Position numbers and translations under genes: made by a program
Assembly: GCF_024586455.1 (NCBI RefSeq)
Contig: NC_065919.1
Coordinates: 40,772,839-40,836,838, forward strand
DNA from: Bactrocera neohumeralis
Taxonomy: Eukaryota; Arthropoda; Insecta; Diptera; Tephritidae
DNA length: 64,000 bases
Direction: 5' to 3'
Shown: in pieces, positions 1-10,347 of the stretch
Position numbering within the stretch: the first letter of the stretch is position 1
Layout of the letters: each line of letters opens with the position of its first letter
Notes under the pieces: model-generated
The model's database searches: none
The model's input: the letters and a program-made list of their open reading frames with translations, nothing else
Told to the model about the DNA's origin: nothing

Positions 1-229
1 TTCAGTGAAAACGGTTTTATATGTTTTAAAAGAATATCGCAAAGAGAGACAGCAGAGAGTTGTCCATGACAACGGAAAAAGTTTCAACGAATAAAAGGGA
101 GCAAAAGGAATACAACGAGTAAGCGAAGAACAACGTTTGAGCATTTTGAAAAAAAAAAAAAAACTGTAGACAGAATTGTCAGCAGCATATTTTTCAATTT
201 TTGGAAGTCGACGAATAAAGTTCAAACAG
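1..229. repeat. Direct repeat, copy 1
   Basis: This stretch recurs at 790-1011 in the same orientation with only small indels, mainly in an A-run and a GA run. The two copies diverge just after a shared GTTCAAAC: copy 1 runs on into an open frame, whereas copy 2 runs into 89-bp tandem units. The identity of the parent element is not recognised. Confidence 0.85.
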
Positions 230-402
230 CGGCAAGTGAAATCTCTGCTATGCAGAAGCAAATAAACGAGATGCTTGAATTAGATGGCGTCGAAGGAGAT
301 GACGAATCGTCCTTGCAGGACGAAAGGTCAGGAGAGGCCGAGTTGTCACAGACAGTTGTAACAAGTGAAAAGCATTCGTTAACAAGCAAGCAAAAAGAGT
401 AG
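163..402 (+). CDS. Unrecognised C-terminal coding fragment
   Basis: An open frame without an upstream ATG runs for about 79 codons and ends in TAG at 400-402. From about codon 28 the predicted peptide is hydrophilic and acidic (it contains DGVEGDDESS and later SLTSKQKE), and has coding-like composition. The first ATG in frame is at 250. It looks like the tail of a retroelement or gag-like protein, but I do not recognise a family. The 5' part of the frame lies in the repeat shared with 790-1011 and 946-1177, so only the part after about 229 is unique here. It could be a chance open frame. Confidence 0.35.
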   Translation, partial: TVDRIVSSIFFNFWKSTNKVQTAASEISAMQKQINEMLELDGVEGDDESSLQDERSGEAELSQTVVTSEKHSLTSKQKE

Positions 403-789
403 TGCTAGCAAGCGCTGGGAAATAAATTTATTTTCTTTTCAATATTTTTGTATTCGTACAATAATAAATTTAAAAATACTTTTTGGTATTCGTTTGATAA
501 CGATTCAAAATAAACAATTTTGGACATTCTTGGTATCAAATTAACAACTTGGACATTCTTGACATCTCAGAAGTGGGATACCAAAAAACGAATTATACGA
601 ATTTGTGAAAAAAATACGTTTTGGGAAATGATTTTGCAAGCGATGAGAGCGCCGGCGTAACTATCGAACAAACGAAGTAGAGAGGAAGGAATTATTTGGC
701 AGTGAGAAATTATCAAATCTAACGAGTACTGTAAGCACTTCAATGCCAACGAGAAACGTAAATCCTCAACGGGCAAGGAGTGAACGTTA

Positions 790-1011
790 TTCAGTGAAAA
801 CGGTTTTATATGTTTTAAAAGAATATCGCAAAGAGAGACACAGAGAGTTGTCCATGACAACGGAAAAAGTTTCAACGAATAAAAGGGAGCAAAAGGAATA
901 CAACGAGTAAGCGAAGAACAACGTTTGAGCATTTTGAAAAAAAAACTGTAGACAGAATTGTCAGCAGCATATTTTTTTCAATTTTTGGAAGTCGACGAAT
1001 AAAGTTCAAAC
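790..1011. repeat. Direct repeat, copy 2
   Basis: This is the second copy of the 1-229 sequence, beginning TTCAGTGAAAACGG. It passes into tandem 89-bp units rather than the open frame that follows copy 1. Confidence 0.85.
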
Positions 1012-1177
1012 GTTTGAGAATTTTGATAAAAAAACTGTAGACAAAATTGTCAGCAGCATATTTTTTTCAATTTTTGGAAGTCGACGAATAAAGTTCAAAC
1101 GTTTGAGAATTTTGATAAAAAAACTGTAGACAAAATTGTCAGCAGCATATTTTTTCAATTTTTTGGAAGTCGACGAA
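946..1177. repeat. 89-bp tandem repeat running into the gap
   Basis: The start CTGTAGACA recurs at 946, 1035 and 1124, giving a period of 89 bp. Each unit contains AATTGTCAGCAGC and TTGGAAGTCGACGAATAAAG. The array runs straight into the N-gap, so the copy number is unknown and the gap probably marks a collapsed or unspanned array. Confidence 0.9.
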
Positions 1178-1277
1178 NNNNNNNNNNNNNNNNNNNNNNN
1201 NNNNNNNNNNNNNNNNNNNNNNNNNNNNNNNNNNNNNNNNNNNNNNNNNNNNNNNNNNNNNNNNNNNNNNNNNNNNN
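1178..1277. other. Assembly gap (100 Ns)
   Basis: Exactly 100 Ns, the usual placeholder for a gap of unknown size. It lies between the 89-bp tandem array and the broken end of a transposase fragment, so any ORF drawn across it is artificial. Confidence 0.99.
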
Positions 1278-1734
1278 AATAACTGTAGTAATCAACCACA
1301 GTGTTGCAGCTCAATATCGGCTCCTCATTTTGCTTTCGCCAGTTCGTCAATTGGGCATGCACCGTCGTCACGTTCATTTTGCTCACGAAACAGCAAATTA
1401 TTGCTAGAATTTCTTTAGGAGCCAAACGACACTGACACCCATCCAAAAATGTTCCTCGAGCAGGACTTATGCATTGTCTACAATCCTTCGCTCCTTTTTT
1501 CTTCGTTGGCTTGGAATCGCACCTCCAAACCCATCCTAATTTCGCTTTTTTACTCTCCTCTCGTCGCATCTTCTCTCCGCATTTATCGCATAATGGAGGA
1601 GTAGAATCCCTTGTTGGAACTAATCCCACTTCCTCTAAAAACAGCAACGATTGTTCATTAGTTTGAACAAGCTGTCCAAATGATGTAAAGATTGAAAAAT
1701 TCTTCAACTTTGAATTTAAAAACGGATGAGGCAT
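1278..1734 (-). pseudogene. Merlin/ISXO2-type transposase, N-terminal half
   Basis: From an ATG at 1732-1734 about 152 codons run leftward to the gap. The protein has a zinc-ribbon pattern: C49-C52 (CDKC), C72 just after a WVW segment, and C85/C88 (CRQC), followed by a GTF motif at about residues 95-97. This arrangement of zinc ribbon then GTF is typical of the N-terminal domain of ISXO2/IS1595 and eukaryotic Merlin transposases. The catalytic DDE half is missing on this side. A matching half lies in opposite orientation at 4473-5210. Assignment is by motif only. Confidence 0.65.
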
Positions 1735-3322
1735 TTTAAATTATTATTTTTACAGAAATCGGAAAAAAGTCGCTATATAACACAATTACTATTTCACTTC
1801 GCTTCACTTCAATGTAAAAGAATAACAGTAAGGAAATTCAAACGAATTAGATCTAACGGAATCTAACGGAAAATTTTCTTTGTTAAAAATTTCAAAGTTT
1901 CCTTTGGCAATATAAAACCGGTATTTACTAAATATAGTATAATAATATTTTTCTATATTTTTTAAATAATATACTATATAATATAATCCATATTTATATA
2001 TGAATATATTATAAATATATCATATAAATATATGAAACACATTTTTGATTATATTTTCAGGACACAAAGTATGGCAACACTGCTATTTGTCATAAATGTA
2101 AACACGCAAATCACTTGAAACTTTGAATGTGCAAAATAATTTTTAAAGTATATTTATTTTCTTAAAAAATATACAGTTAGTGTAAATTTTGATAAATACG
2201 AATGTGTACAGTGTAATTAAATATATATTAATTAAAAAATATGTGAAAAGTGGGTTAAACATAGTGAAATAACGAGCATTGTTCTTACAAATTTTTGAAC
2301 TTTAAAGTGAAATATCTCGGAAACTATGCGTCTGAGGACGGTATATGCGTATACATTTTTTAATGCTGAGGACCTCCTCTATCCATCCGTACCGTCAAAT
2401 CGCGGCGCCGGAAAAATCGTAATATTACCGTCGCGGAAAATAAATGTATCGCCGAATACCCATAATGAAAAATATCATGAACACCTTCCGCCCACCATAA
2501 CATCTCTATAAATTCAGGAAAATGATACATACAAATATGCCAGCAAAATAATAGATAATGTATGTAAATAGTATTGTATTAGTGATGAAGATGTTCCTTT
2601 CCTATGGATTAGAATAAAGAAACAAACAGCGAAATAAAAATACTAAGTCTTATTATACATATGTATACTTATTCATTATTTATTCATCTCCTTGTGTTTC
2701 TTGCAATTCATGGGAATTCCCCGATGCGCTGGAACTTCTATTATTATTCGGAATTCTTTGGGAATTCGAATTCTTTCTTCGAATTCTTAGAAATACTCCA
2801 GAATATGAATATCTTTAAATGACATTGACTAACATCACCAAATTCCCAAAGAAAAAGTTAACTATCCTTTCTCCTAAGAATTTTTTAAATACATAACATT
2901 ACATCTTTCTCTTGGAAAACCCTGTCATTATTTCTTCACAGAAACCATTTTTATAAAAGAGGCAAATCATTTTTTTTTTTAAACTAGAAAAAACCTATAG
3001 TCAAAACAAAAAAATAACATCTGGTTTATAAAAATTCACTCTTGCATTTCTTTTTTTTTCTTACTTCAAGTTACATACATATGTAACATAAATACGTATC
3101 ACAAAAATACTAAATATTAATATTATTATAATTATTAAATTATTATTAAAAATTCACTCTTGTATTTCTTTTTTTTTTTAATTCAACATAAATACATATT
3201 AAAATACTAAATATTAATATTAGTTAAATCCTTTTTTTTTTTTGTATTTGAAATACCTGTAACAAAACACACAATATTAATTACTCGTGATTGATAATTA
3301 AGAGAATACAACTTACATCACA
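1735..3322. other. AT-rich stretch without recognised genes
   Basis: I see no supported coding region here. The sequence is very AT-rich with long T and A runs, ATATAT tracts near 1930-2040, and a repeated fragment AAAATTCACTCTTG followed by a T-run at about 3030 and 3145. Five GAATTC sites fall within 73 bp (2714-2786). A 61-codon open frame at 2326-2511 resembles nothing I know. Confidence 0.6.
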
Positions 3323-4191
3323 TTATTTTTCGATATTCGCGTCGTCCATCGCCAATTGCATTATGTCAGATTGAGGTCCTTCGACTCTGCGTGTTGATAG
3401 ATGGAGAACAGCACTCCGTGTTACAATACTGTGAATTTCCGACATCACCTCCGTCGCTTCTATAAGTGGCAATTGCTCCAATTGCATTGCGATTGTCCTC
3501 GAGAATGAGGAAAATACCGTCTCATTCTCGTTTTGGAAACTGATGAGACTATGGCATCTATGGCTTCGGAGAATTCTGCTTCGGTATTTGATGTTCGCTT
3601 GTTCCGTCTCCTAGCCGCTATCGCCAAAGTGGATGGAGCAGGTGAGGAGGACGGAGCCGGAGAGCACGCTGGTAAACTGTCCACTGGTGATGCCGATGGC
3701 ATCTGTGCGCAATCCACTTCAAAACAATCAATCGTTGATTGATTGAACGCACTCTCCTCAAATTCACCGGCTACTTCTGCGTTTATCTTTTGAAAATAGA
3801 AACATATGAAAACAAATTTTGAATATTACAATATTTGAAAATAATATACTTACATTACTGGAAGTCGTCCTCAGTACGACAACAGAGTCGAGAAACGACA
3901 TTTCTTTATAATAAAATAGATGTGGTTCGTACACCACATCAGCCGACATCCCGTATTTTCTACACCCGCCCACCTTCTTTTATTCCACGACATATGTATG
4001 TATGTTGTTCGCAGATTTTTAATTTTTTTTTTAATTTCCGCAATATCCTTCCCACTCTCTTTGGATATTTGCGTCCAGGCATTTCTTTTTAAATCAATTC
4101 TTTTGTAAGAATTACTTTTAAAGTTCCACAAGCATTCAAATTGTTTGTACAAATTAACTAAATCCAAAATCTCGCTCGTTCGCCAATCCAT
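3323..4191 (-). pseudogene. MADF-domain protein gene with BESS-like tail, frameshifted
   Basis: Exon 1 starts at ATG 4189-4191. It encodes a MADF DNA-binding domain (start MDWRTSEILDLV, core W..I, then KIKNLRTTY). A frameshift near 3960-3975 separates this from its continuation, which reads YEPHLFYYKEMSFLD in another frame. A donor GTAAGT just after 3854 and an acceptor CAAAAG bound an intron of about 65 bp. Exon 2 begins near 3788 and runs, with a second frameshift near 3530, to a BESS-like helical segment and TAA at 3323-3325. MADF proteins are sequence-specific DNA binders, and related ones are the second ORF of PIF/Harbinger elements. No Harbinger nuclease is visible here. The frameshifts imply a pseudogene or sequence errors. 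Confidence 0.65.
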
Positions 4192-4472
4192 AATACAATT
4201 TTTCTGAAATAAATAATATAAAATTAAAAACAAAATTAATTAAATTATTTTGAAAATGTACTTACTTATTCGTGTTTTTTATTATTTTAATTAAAAGTCT
4301 TAGTACTGACGCTATCAAACTTAAATATGTTGCCACAAACTGCTGAAGTGACAGCTTCTAGCTTACGATATATGGCAAACTATCTAGTACTCTATATCTA
4401 GTAAGCTATGAGCAATGTGGAGTCTCCACAGGCAATATGCACGGCAATGCAGCTAGTATTCTATAAATTCTA

Positions 4473-5210
4473 TCCTGTCGAGATGCCCCGTTAGGGAAGT
4501 AGCCGAATTTATATGTTGCAATGCAGAGTTTTGTCTCGGTGGAAAAGGGAAGACGGTGCAGATAACGAAACGTAAGTACAATCGTGGCCGTTTAACCGAA
4601 CAAATGACAATAACTGTATTGGGAATACTATGTAAGGAAGACAAAATATGCAGTTTTTCCGAGTGAATGGAAAAAACAAGGCAAATTTGTGGCCTTATAT
4701 TAAAAAATTCGTTCACCCAGATACTACCCGCATCTGCACTGATGGCGGAAAGCAGTATCATGGAATATAACGAATTTTTGGTGAGAATACCACTTGCTTA
4801 ACCACCAATCACAGTATTGGTGAGTATGTTGTGCAAGGTTATCTCGAAAATACAATCAACGATTTGGAATGCAGAAATCATTGGTTGAAAAATGGGATTA
4901 AAAGTCGTCGGAGTCCAAAACATCTCTATCAATACATGGCTTTTTTTGTTTATCGCCAAACTTCCTTGAGAAGAATTATCGTGATGATCTAGGATCTCAG
5001 ATAATGGAGATGCTTATGGACATTAAAGAAGTGTACCAGGGCTATGTGGATGGAATTCTACAGACAGGGATGGAATTAAAAAACTTAGAAGCCCCTACTG
5101 TAGAGTCAGAAGATTTGGGTGACATTGTTCCTCCACCAAAACATTTTCTTCCAATGACTATTCAGGATCTCATTGATGATGCACTGTTTGATGAGGATCA
5201 AGATATGTAA
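4473..5210 (+). pseudogene. Merlin/ISXO2-type transposase, C-terminal half
   Basis: Pieces in all three frames give the DDE part of an ISXO2/Merlin transposase. A segment like the family's GGKGKTVEID strand appears at about 4535, then KYNRGR near 4570, then ITDG-like CTDGGKQYHG at about 4735-4765, and a C-terminal stretch with NDLECRNHWLK near 4860. The last 69 codons (5004-5210) are open to a stop. The first catalytic Asp region reads QITKRKYN, so the usual IDES motif is lost. At least three frame changes and one stop (4767-4769) disable it. It complements the N-terminal half at 1278-1734 but is inverted relative to it. Confidence 0.6.
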
Positions 5211-5717
5211 GGCACTTGAAATTGAGGATCCTGAATTCAAGATTGAAGATTATCAATAAATAAAATCATTATCATCTGAAAAAAGATTTATTAAAGAAAA
5301 GCATTATTAATACTTGAAAATAAAAGAGTGAAAAAGATTATATTAAAATAATGATTAATTAAAAGACAAATACCTAAAAATAGATTTGGAATTTATAAAT
5401 ATTGAATTGTATAAAATAATATACTTACCTTAATAATACATTTATATTACCTTCATTTATTACTTACCTTAATTCATCTACTATAATATTTAACGAAAGA
5501 TAATTACTTACCCCTTGTAATACATACATATATACATTACCACTAGCTTAAGCCGTTAGTTTTAAGACTTAGGCTAAGCAATTCCAAGAACGGAAAAAAT
5601 AATCTATTGTATTAAAATTGTGAACTCGAGCAGACGTGTGTTTTTCATTTATTGGAATATTATTTTTCTCGTGACAGGCAATTAGGCTTTAAATTATTCG
5701 CGCATTCCCAGTATACG
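5211..5717. other. AT-rich spacer with repeats, possible LTR-like remnant
   Basis: There is no coding region. The part at 5270-5380 (ATCTGAAAAAAGA and CTTGAAAATAAAAGAGTG) is related to 10755-10850 inside the inverted-repeat element. The part at 5545-5690 (AGCAATTCCAAGAACGG to CTCGTGACA) has the look of an LTR fragment, but no second copy is seen in the window, so this is only a guess. Confidence 0.35.
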
Positions 5718-6011
5718 TAAGTCATTTACATAATTTCACCTGCTTTTTTAAACAATAATATTAATCAGGATAAATTAAATTTAATTCATCTTGATTAATA
5801 GTACTTTTTAAAAAAAGCTAGGCTCAGTTGCAACGTTAGAAAAAGAAAAAAAAAACTGAAAATAGAAAAAACCTGTAAATAGAATAAAGTCAAAAACATT
5901 AAAAAAGTTAATATATTATTATTTTGTAAATCATTACTTACCCAAAAGTAAGATGTTCGCTAGCCAAAGGGTTCTGACTTGCAACTTACTTTTAAGTTTT
6001 TTTTTATTTTT

Positions 6012-6263
6012 TCATCGCGCTTGTCGTTCCCTATTTAACTCTTCTTTTACAAACCACTTTGAATTTTTGAAAAGGAGTACTGTCACTAAATACTCTAACA
6101 ATTTTAGCTTGTGTGCGAAACAATCATCGGCTTGATCAAACCATTGAGGAAAAACCTTTTCGGTTTTTTGTTGTATAGCGGACAACATTAAACAACGAAC
6201 ATTGGAATGATGAGCATATTCGTTGAAGAGCTTGACGTACCACATCATTTGCAGTCGACACAC
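6012..6263 (-). CDS. Small ORF downstream of P-type transposase, copy 1
   Basis: An 83-codon ORF (start MCRLQMMWYV) lies 3' of the transposase pieces on the same strand and is identical in copy 2 (13464-13715). It may be the C-terminal exon of the P-type protein, because the frame is open upstream of the Met as well and the composition looks coding (CHKLKLLEYL-like helices, basic end NRERQAR). I do not recognise a specific domain. Its conservation only reflects the recent duplication, so it is not independent evidence of function. Confidence 0.3.
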   Translation of the reverse strand: MCRLQMMWYVKLFNEYAHHSNVRCLMLSAIQQKTEKVFPQWFDQADDCFAHKLKLLEYLVTVLLFKNSKWFVKEELNRERQAR

Positions 6264-6631
6264 TTCGAAGACCCTATCACTAGGATTGAGCAGCCTTAAA
6301 TCGCTGTCATCCTTGTAATTTTTTGCTCTGATGAGGGCCTCCGAATACAGCGTTTAATCGCTTTGTGTCTTCGTCATTGCTTTGGTGCATTTTTCGCAAT
6401 GGATCTTACACAGAATTTTTGGTAAATACCATAGCCAGTGTAATACCGCTTGATCTGGACGTCAGCTTTGTCGTCCTCTTCAACAAAATTTTCGTCTGGA
6501 ATAGTGAAAGCTTCCAGGTCGAGTTGCTCAGATTCCTGTTCGTTTCCCTGTACATCTAGATGACGATCTTCGGGGCCTAAATTCCAATCTAAATTGACAT
6601 CGTCATCATCCTCAAAATTGGCACCCTTATT

Positions 6632-7919
6632 TTAAAAATTTTGCCTAAGTATCTTCATAGATATTAGGCGACCTACAATGTACTGGATTTCATGGGCAGT
6701 CGGATGGGTATTAATACCCTGACTCGCTCGGACTCTATAAAAGAAATTCTCCAACGCATCCTGATTCATTTTCCCAAGGAATATATATTTTAATTCCTTT
6801 TGTTCCCTAAAGAGTTCTTCTGCTAACATTAGCATACCCCTAATAGTATTGGAAAGGCCATCAATACATTTAACCCGAGCCCCGACAGGTAATTTAATAA
6901 CCTGAACTTAACCCTTTTACCATAAAGAAACAACACTTATTGCCTATTTTCATTTCGCGATGGTCGTCCCCATAATCTACAAACCCATCAATAATATCTC
7001 TAACTCTATTGTAAGTTAGGTCGGACTTTATGATGATTTCATCAAATAAAAGAACGCAATTACGTTCTAGACCGGACATATTTTTGGCGATTTTGCCTAA
7101 ATTTGTTATGACATTGGCATCGAAGCCAGGAACAACATATTTTATGGGGCGCCATCTCAAAAGGGAACTTTTGCTCGGTAAAGAGAAACCTAAATCGTCA
7201 CGCATGAAATTATATGATTTGGTGGACATATAACTAATGTTTTGTGCCAATGTCTTCTCATTGTCACTAAAAAAGTGATTGCGTTTCGTGACGATCATCC
7301 TAGCGAATGTTATAGCGTCTTGGCTAGAAGTCTCATCCGCAACTATTGCACGTTTTTTTAGTTCTTCATATTTTTTTTTATCTAAATATTGAATAACCCC
7401 CTCTAACTCCTTGACCTTTTTATTTAGTTTCAGCGCATTACTTTGATAATAACGCGCGGATCGAGCAAATCGCTCGCGGCTGTCTACTGCATAGCCTTCG
7501 CAGTTACTTTCTGCCCCTAATCCTAATCTCTTTTCCACTAGGATGGAATATTTTTCAAATTCCATCAAAGTTATGTCGTCCTCTACACTACCTCCTACAG
7601 CTACTTTAGGACGAACATAAGTTGTAGTGACGGGCGGGCACACCCAATCAGAGTCAGAGCTAGATGTGCTATGATTTAGTTCTGACTCTAATCTTAAACA
7701 AGGGAAAGCCCCAGGCAGAAGTCTAAATTTAGTGACAAACTCAGGATCAAAGTGGTTTCGACAAATATACAGGGAATCGGAAGGCGATGCAACTATGTTG
7801 CAAGCCTTTACCCAACTTTGGCGAGCATCTTCCCTTTTAGGGAATCCAAAAAGAGTCGCCTGTCTCGCAACGCAGCTGCTAATGCAGCATCTTCGTCTGG
7901 GCGGTGGAACCGTCCACAA
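6632..7919 (-). pseudogene. THAP/P-element-type transposase, copy 1, internally deleted
   Basis: A 341-codon open frame (7919-6894) begins with a THAP zinc finger: CC at residues 11-12, C16, then C53 and H56 in YICRNHF, and FPCL in place of AVPTL at about residue 74. A coiled-coil region follows (about 155-190), then the start of the P-transposase RNase H-like domain (LLFDEIIIKSDL, about 295). The frame stops after MVKGLSSGY. The next block, in another frame (6835-6632 and a little upstream), encodes the C-terminal P-element motif GKMNQDALENFFYRVR. The GTP-binding insert and most of the catalytic fold between them are missing, so this copy cannot encode a full transposase. No ATG is certain at the 5' end; an upstream exon is likely. 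Confidence 0.8.
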
Positions 7920-8364
7920 ATGCCTAGGTGCATCTTCATAGCCTAATAGGATACATTAAAATTTTTTAATGAACCTCATATATGTATGTAGATGCGATTA
8001 TATATGTACATTTACATATGTATATACGTATATTATATTAGTATTTTAATTTGCTGTAATATGTGGGCAAATGGCAAAATTCCGATAAGTTTGGCGATCT
8101 AAAGGTACCGTTGGAAAGAGGAAATCCTCCTGATTAAAAAATATACAAATATACAGGGTTATAGGTACCGAAAATGCTTAGTTTACACAATATTCGATTT
8201 TAAAGTTCAAAAACTCCGAAAAGTGTAACATTTCAACAAGCTATTTCACTACATTCATCAGAATTTAAATTATTAAGTTTTTCACTTCGAATCTATTAAA
8301 TTTAACTGTAAACATTTAAACAAATTTACATTTACATTTTTCGCATGTTTTTTAATTAAGAAAT

Positions 8365-8628
8365 CTACATTTTAAAAATTACTTTTACGCCCGTTGTGGA
8401 CAATAATGAGGAAATCGGGAATATTATAGAAAATATAAGTGTTAGCAACATTAATTTTGCATATTCCTCCTCTGGAAAAGTACCCCTATCAGCACATTCC
8501 TCATTTATAACAAAACTTGTTTTCATTAGCTCACCGCCAAAGTAATCGGAATTGTGCCAATATGTATATGTACAGCTGCGAGCAATGAAATAGTAGTGCT
8601 TAATAAAAGTTATATTGTCAAAATGCAA
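8365..8628 (-). CDS. Small hypothetical ORF upstream of P-type gene
   Basis: An 87-codon ORF (start MHFDNITF) has a hydrophobic C-terminal segment (LMLLTLIFSIIFPISSLL) that could be a membrane helix. It is repeated unchanged at 15820-16083 because of the duplication. No family is recognised and AT-rich sequence easily yields such frames, so this may be spurious. Confidence 0.2.
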   Translation of the reverse strand: MHFDNITFIKHYYFIARSCTYTYWHNSDYFGGELMKTSFVINEECADRGTFPEEEYAKLMLLTLIFSIIFPISSLLSTTGVKVIFKM

Positions 8629-8757
8629 AATAACTGTTAAACTTATATATTATGGATAATAAAAACAATTAACTTAAAAAAAATTGTTCGCTAACTTTAT
8701 TGCCCACTACTACATATACATATATATTATTGCGCGCAGCTGTATCTACTTATATAA

Positions 8758-9090
8758 AAACAAGTAATGAAGCGCTAAGTTCGGGTGCAACCGAACAATT
8801 TATACTCTTGCAACTTGCAAGAATCAAATCATTGGAAATACTTTATGGTGGAAAACGTCAATATGAGAATCGAATTTTTATATACATATGTATGTATGTA
8901 TGTATACCATTATATGTAGTATATGGAAGTTCGGGTAGTATCGAGCAGATTTTATCTATTTCCCAATACCACATACTAAAAACCAATCATATATATAGAA
9001 TAAAGTCGGTCGGATGTTCATTTTCATTGTGATAATTTAAATATTGACCGATATATGCGGAACAAAACTATAAATACATCCATATGTACA
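8758..9090 (+). repeat. Fragment of AAGTTCGGGTG interspersed repeat
   Basis: The head GCTAAGTTCGGGTGCAACC at about 8773-8791 followed by TTTATACTCTTGCAACTTGC matches the heads at 20795, 37845 and 53489 and, inverted, 57940. It lies inside the duplicated segment (second copy at about 16213-16540), so the insertion predates the duplication. Confidence 0.75.
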
Positions 9091-9249
9091 TATGTCAAAA
9101 GTGAAAAAATTTAATATTGGTTAAAACTGGTTTATATTTGAGCGCAGAACCTGAAAATGTTGGACATACATACATACATATGTAATATTATGTATGTATG
9201 TATTATAATTTGAAGTAGTGAATCGTAATCAATAAGATAATCAATTTCG

Positions 9250-10347
9250 GAAGGCCACTTGGGTTCAAAGAATTTAGAAGCTCCTGTGGTCAGGAACCTA
9301 ATTATTTTTACCTGCACTTGGTATTTACGTAAACTGAATATTATGTGAAAAGAATTACCGAACAACACATTTATTTGGATAAAGATTAATATTATTATGT
9401 TAATACAACTCTAACAAATAATTTCGACCAAATTAGTTATCACAAAAACGGTACTCACTGACCGCTTTCGCAGCGCAAGGAACGGAAGCCCTCAAAGATA
9501 AATAATTTCCCCCGTTTTTTACACATTTAGCACTGTTTCTTCGCTCCTATTGATCGCAGCGTGATGCTATATAGCCTATAGCCTTCCTCAATAAATGGAC
9601 TATCCAACACAGTATCCAATTAGCGCGTTCAAACAAACTCTTCAGCTTTATAATATTAGTATAGATGTGTACTATCGTCATAAAATACTAATATTAAAAT
9701 AATCAATTTACATACATATGTATATAAATCCTACCTTTCATCATTTAACACCGATATTCATACTTATCACTTATAACCAATTTGGACATTTAATATATTT
9801 ATTTGGTTTTTAGAAATTCAAAAAGTTATTTTATTATTTATCAATACACTATGTATGTATGTACATATATAAGTATATGTGCGCGCGTTAATGCACAGTT
9901 ATGTGAAAAATAATAAGGGCAGGGATGCTTAAAAACAAAACAAGAACAAAATTGTACAACATGTCAATTTTAAATAACAAAATATTAAATTAATAACTAA
10001 TTAATATCATCACTTCTGAGTGAAAACCAGTTACTTTTTTTTACTTAATATTGTATATTTTTAAAGAAATCGCAAAGTGTCCTTATTTTTTTCACATCCT
10101 AATATCGTCAATTGAAAATAAATGCAAATAAAATACAAAACATAGCAAAATATGTGTAAAACTGTAAAAAAACTAATTTTTAATTTGTTCGCAATAAATA
10201 AGATTAGTTAACTGCCGCTAATTTCCTCACATATCTGGATGTACATTAACTTCATTAACTGCAGGTCACTGTCATTATTTTTCACATAACTTTATATAAC
10301 ATTGCCGTATAATGAATACACAACATACCAACATAAGTATGTATGTA
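9250..10347. other. Non-coding AT-rich interval
   Basis: I see no supported gene, only AT-rich sequence and CATACATATGTATG microsatellite tracts (for example 9711-9724 and 9850-9876). Confidence 0.6.

Larger units (their letters stand above)
5718..9249. repeat. ~3.53-kb duplicated segment, copy 1 (P-element-bearing)
   Basis: This segment is repeated almost base for base at 13172-16699 in the same orientation. The left breakpoint is just before TAAGTCATTTACATAATTTC and the right one just after ATAAGATAATCAATTTCG. Both copies contain the P-type transposase pseudogene and an interspersed repeat head at about 8758-9090. No clear terminal inverted repeat or target duplication was found at the breakpoints. 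Confidence 0.95.

Noticed and set aside
567..932. A 121-codon minus-strand frame
   Set aside because: It lies across the direct repeat and has no recognisable motif; it is a shadow of repeat sequence.
1006..1734. A 242-codon frame through the N-gap
   Set aside because: It reads through 100 Ns and continues into the 89-bp tandem array; only 1278-1734 has transposase similarity.
2326..2511. A 61-codon plus-strand frame
   Set aside because: No motif, splice context or repeat relationship supports it.
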